From assembly GCA_001028815.1 (NCBI GenBank), contig LDJB01000002.1, positions 1-64,000 of the forward strand: 64,000 nucleotides of DNA, in the 5' to 3' direction. Of this stretch, positions 62,648 to 64,000 are shown piece after piece. How positions within the stretch are numbered: position 1 is the first letter of the stretch; every line of letters starts with the position of its first letter. The notes beneath the pieces are model-generated. The model was not told the origin of the DNA. It saw only the letters and a program-made list of their open reading frames with translations, and searched no databases. The translations under genes and the position numbers were made by a program. Origin of the DNA: Peptococcaceae bacterium 1109. Its GTDB lineage: Bacteria > Bacillota > Limnochordia > Darwinibacteriales > Darwinibacteriaceae.

Positions 62648-64000
62648 CTATGGCTCCAGGTTTGTCGTGGTGGTAAAGATAAACTCGCCGTTGCGCGAGC
62701 CAGTGTTTGTCTCACCGAGCTGTACTCCGCCCAATGAACGGGCTCGTGACTCCCAGTTGGACTCCTGAGTACAAACTTCCGCTTTACTGTATGCGATGTC
62801 CCAGCTGTAGACGTGGCCGGGAATTAGCGGGAAGGGCAGTTGAGCCTCTTCTGTGTAGTACTTCGAATCATCATCCACGGTAATCTGCGTGAAAACAGCA
62901 TCGTACACTCTCAGGAGATATTCGAAGTTGGTACCTTCAGGGAACTCGTCCTTGTTCCGCAGCTTCCACTGAAAGGTGAGGTCAAGCGCAACATTGGTCC
63001 GCCCATTGTATGGTTGTGATAAGTACACTTCCATGGGCGGCAAAGGCGTGACGTCCACAACCATGCCTTGCCCTTCCCCGGCGCTGTTGTAGGGAACCAC
63101 TTTGTAGAAGGTCTTCTTCCCTGGGGTTAGCTGGGGGCTGAAATCCACCATCTCAGAATAGCTTGCTGGGATGGCCGCGATCTTCGTAAACCTCACTCCA
63201 TCAAAGCTGCGATAGACTTTGTGGCCATTGGCATCCTCTGCACCTTCCCACTCTAGTACCACGGTCAACATGGAATCAATGGGCACAGCCTGCAAACCTA
63301 TGGAGCTGGTATGCAGCTGGTTTTCCTGCACGATGATAGGGAGCCCAGGCTGGGAGTAGAATCTCACGTTTTCCCCGTAGGTTTCCGCGGTTACTCTTGC
63401 CCAGGTAACGGGGCCTGGTACCGCGGGATCGCCCACTACTCCGTTCTGAATGGTGACGGGGGCAATATACATGGTGGTGTTTTCGTTGAGATCGTAAGCC
63501 AAGACCTTGATATACGTTTGGCCATCAGGAAACTCCGTAGTGTCGATGGTGAGGTCGAGCTTCTCACGTCCCCGGCCATCCCAGGGCTGGTACTGTTCGC
63601 CGCCAATGTATACATAAACATCGTAAATGTCGTGTTCCCCATACACGTCGATCCGGAGATCCACCTCGCCCGCAAGGGTGCTCCCGGGGAGGATATCTAG
63701 CTCTATGAAAGGCGGTTCTTCCGAGGCATTCGGGTTAAAGCTCCGGCGAGTGGGGATATCTATGGTCCACACTTCCCCGCTGGCAAGCTTCACATCTTGA
63801 ACCCGGGTTTTACCCCCATCAGGCCGTTCCACAATGATGTCCCCAATCTGTTCTGCGGGGACAAGCAAAACAAACATCCCCTCGTCATCTGTGGTAACTG
63901 GCTCATTCTCTGGCCACTTCACCACCGCGCCCTTTACCGCAGGGCCGCCTCGGCCATCGGAAACGTAACCTCGCACCTTACCTACTCCTGTTTCGAAAAA
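62648..64000 (-). CDS. multidomain surface lipoprotein, copy B (partial)
   Basis: At least 450 residues. The 5' end lies beyond the window, and the frame is open to the last base (FETGVGKVRGYVSDGRGG). Domains match copy A in order: regulatory-like (VRGYVSDGRGGPAVKGAVV), Ig-like (PFIELDILPGSTLAGEVDLR), fibronectin III-like (NGHKVYRSFDGVRFTKIAAI) and the C-terminal PGHVYSWDIAYSKAE domain ending EFIFTTTTNLEP. The lipobox is not visible. It pairs with protease copy B. Confidence 0.85.
   Translation of the reverse strand, partial: FFETGVGKVRGYVSDGRGGPAVKGAVVKWPENEPVTTDDEGMFVLLVPAEQIGDIIVERPDGGKTRVQDVKLASGEVWTIDIPTRRSFNPNASEEPPFIELDILPGSTLAGEVDLRIDVYGEHDIYDVYVYIGGEQYQPWDGRGREKLDLTIDTTEFPDGQTYIKVLAYDLNENTTMYIAPVTIQNGVVGDPAVPGPVTWARVTAETYGENVRFYSQPGLPIIVQENQLHTSSIGLQAVPIDSMLTVVLEWEGAEDANGHKVYRSFDGVRFTKIAAIPASYSEMVDFSPQLTPGKKTFYKVVPYNSAGEGQGMVVDVTPLPPMEVYLSQPYNGRTNVALDLTFQWKLRNKDEFPEGTNFEYLLRVYDAVFTQITVDDDSKYYTEEAQLPFPLIPGHVYSWDIAYSKAEVCTQESNWESRARSLGGVQLGETNTGSRNGEFIFTTTTNLEP

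Overview
This window looks like a chromosomal segment of a Firmicutes-related bacterium, probably one with two membranes (for example the Limnochordia group). The clues are a secretin fragment, an outer-membrane beta-barrel-like protein ending in Phe, and a solute-binding protein exported with an ordinary signal peptide and no lipobox. The purine genes and guanine riboswitch are of Firmicute type. No rRNA or tRNA is visible, so the placement is inference.

Region 1 (about 0.1-30.4 kb, all on the minus strand, visibly AT-richer than the rest) is a surface-polysaccharide locus. Read in the direction of transcription it has an aminotransferase, a PglC-like initiating phosphoglycosyl transferase, a GNAT acetyltransferase, a broken AMP-ligase (CapK/PaaK-like), a GT4 transferase and capE-capF-capG for UDP-N-acetyl-L-fucosamine. 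It continues with two more GT4 enzymes, an O-antigen ligase/polymerase-like protein, a broken licD, a GT2, a pyruvyl transferase, a Wzx flippase and an F420-hydrogenase-beta-like Fe-S protein. IS3, IS21, IS1634-like and IS5/IS1182-like elements have invaded it, two of them by insertion into another IS. Target-site duplications can be read for three of these insertions.

Region 2 (31.0-37.2 kb, plus strand) is purE-purB-purC-purL-purF behind a promoter, a guanine-class riboswitch and an intrinsic terminator. purS, purQ and purK are absent from the cluster. purF has lost its C-terminus to an IS3 element.

Region 3 (37.2-40.1 kb) is a nested scar: an IS3 in purF, a group II intron in that IS3, and a second copy of the 5.8-kb IS3-type element in the intron. 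The far flank of that copy is another beheaded gene.

Region 4 (40.1-44.6 kb) holds a beheaded secreted Ig-like protein, a 127-residue mini-secretin and a beta-barrel-like protein in one tight plus-strand operon. A small His-containing membrane protein and an AbrB-family membrane protein follow.

Region 5 (44.7-56.2 kb) is a catabolic operon on the minus strand: an iron-type ABC transporter, an enolase-superfamily enzyme, a DapA-like aldolase, a DUF6379-like small subunit, a TIM-barrel isomerase-like protein, a Gfo/Idh/MocA oxidoreductase and an EamA exporter. A GntR/UTRA regulator is divergent, and cutC follows it. The oxidoreductase, isomerase and DUF6379 combination resembles known C-glycoside-cleaving systems.

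Region 6 (56.3-64 kb, minus strand) is a tandem duplication of a two-gene module, a surface lipoprotein followed by a subtilisin-like lipoprotein protease. The tail of a third protease and a HEPN (TIGR02391-like) gene lie between the two copies.
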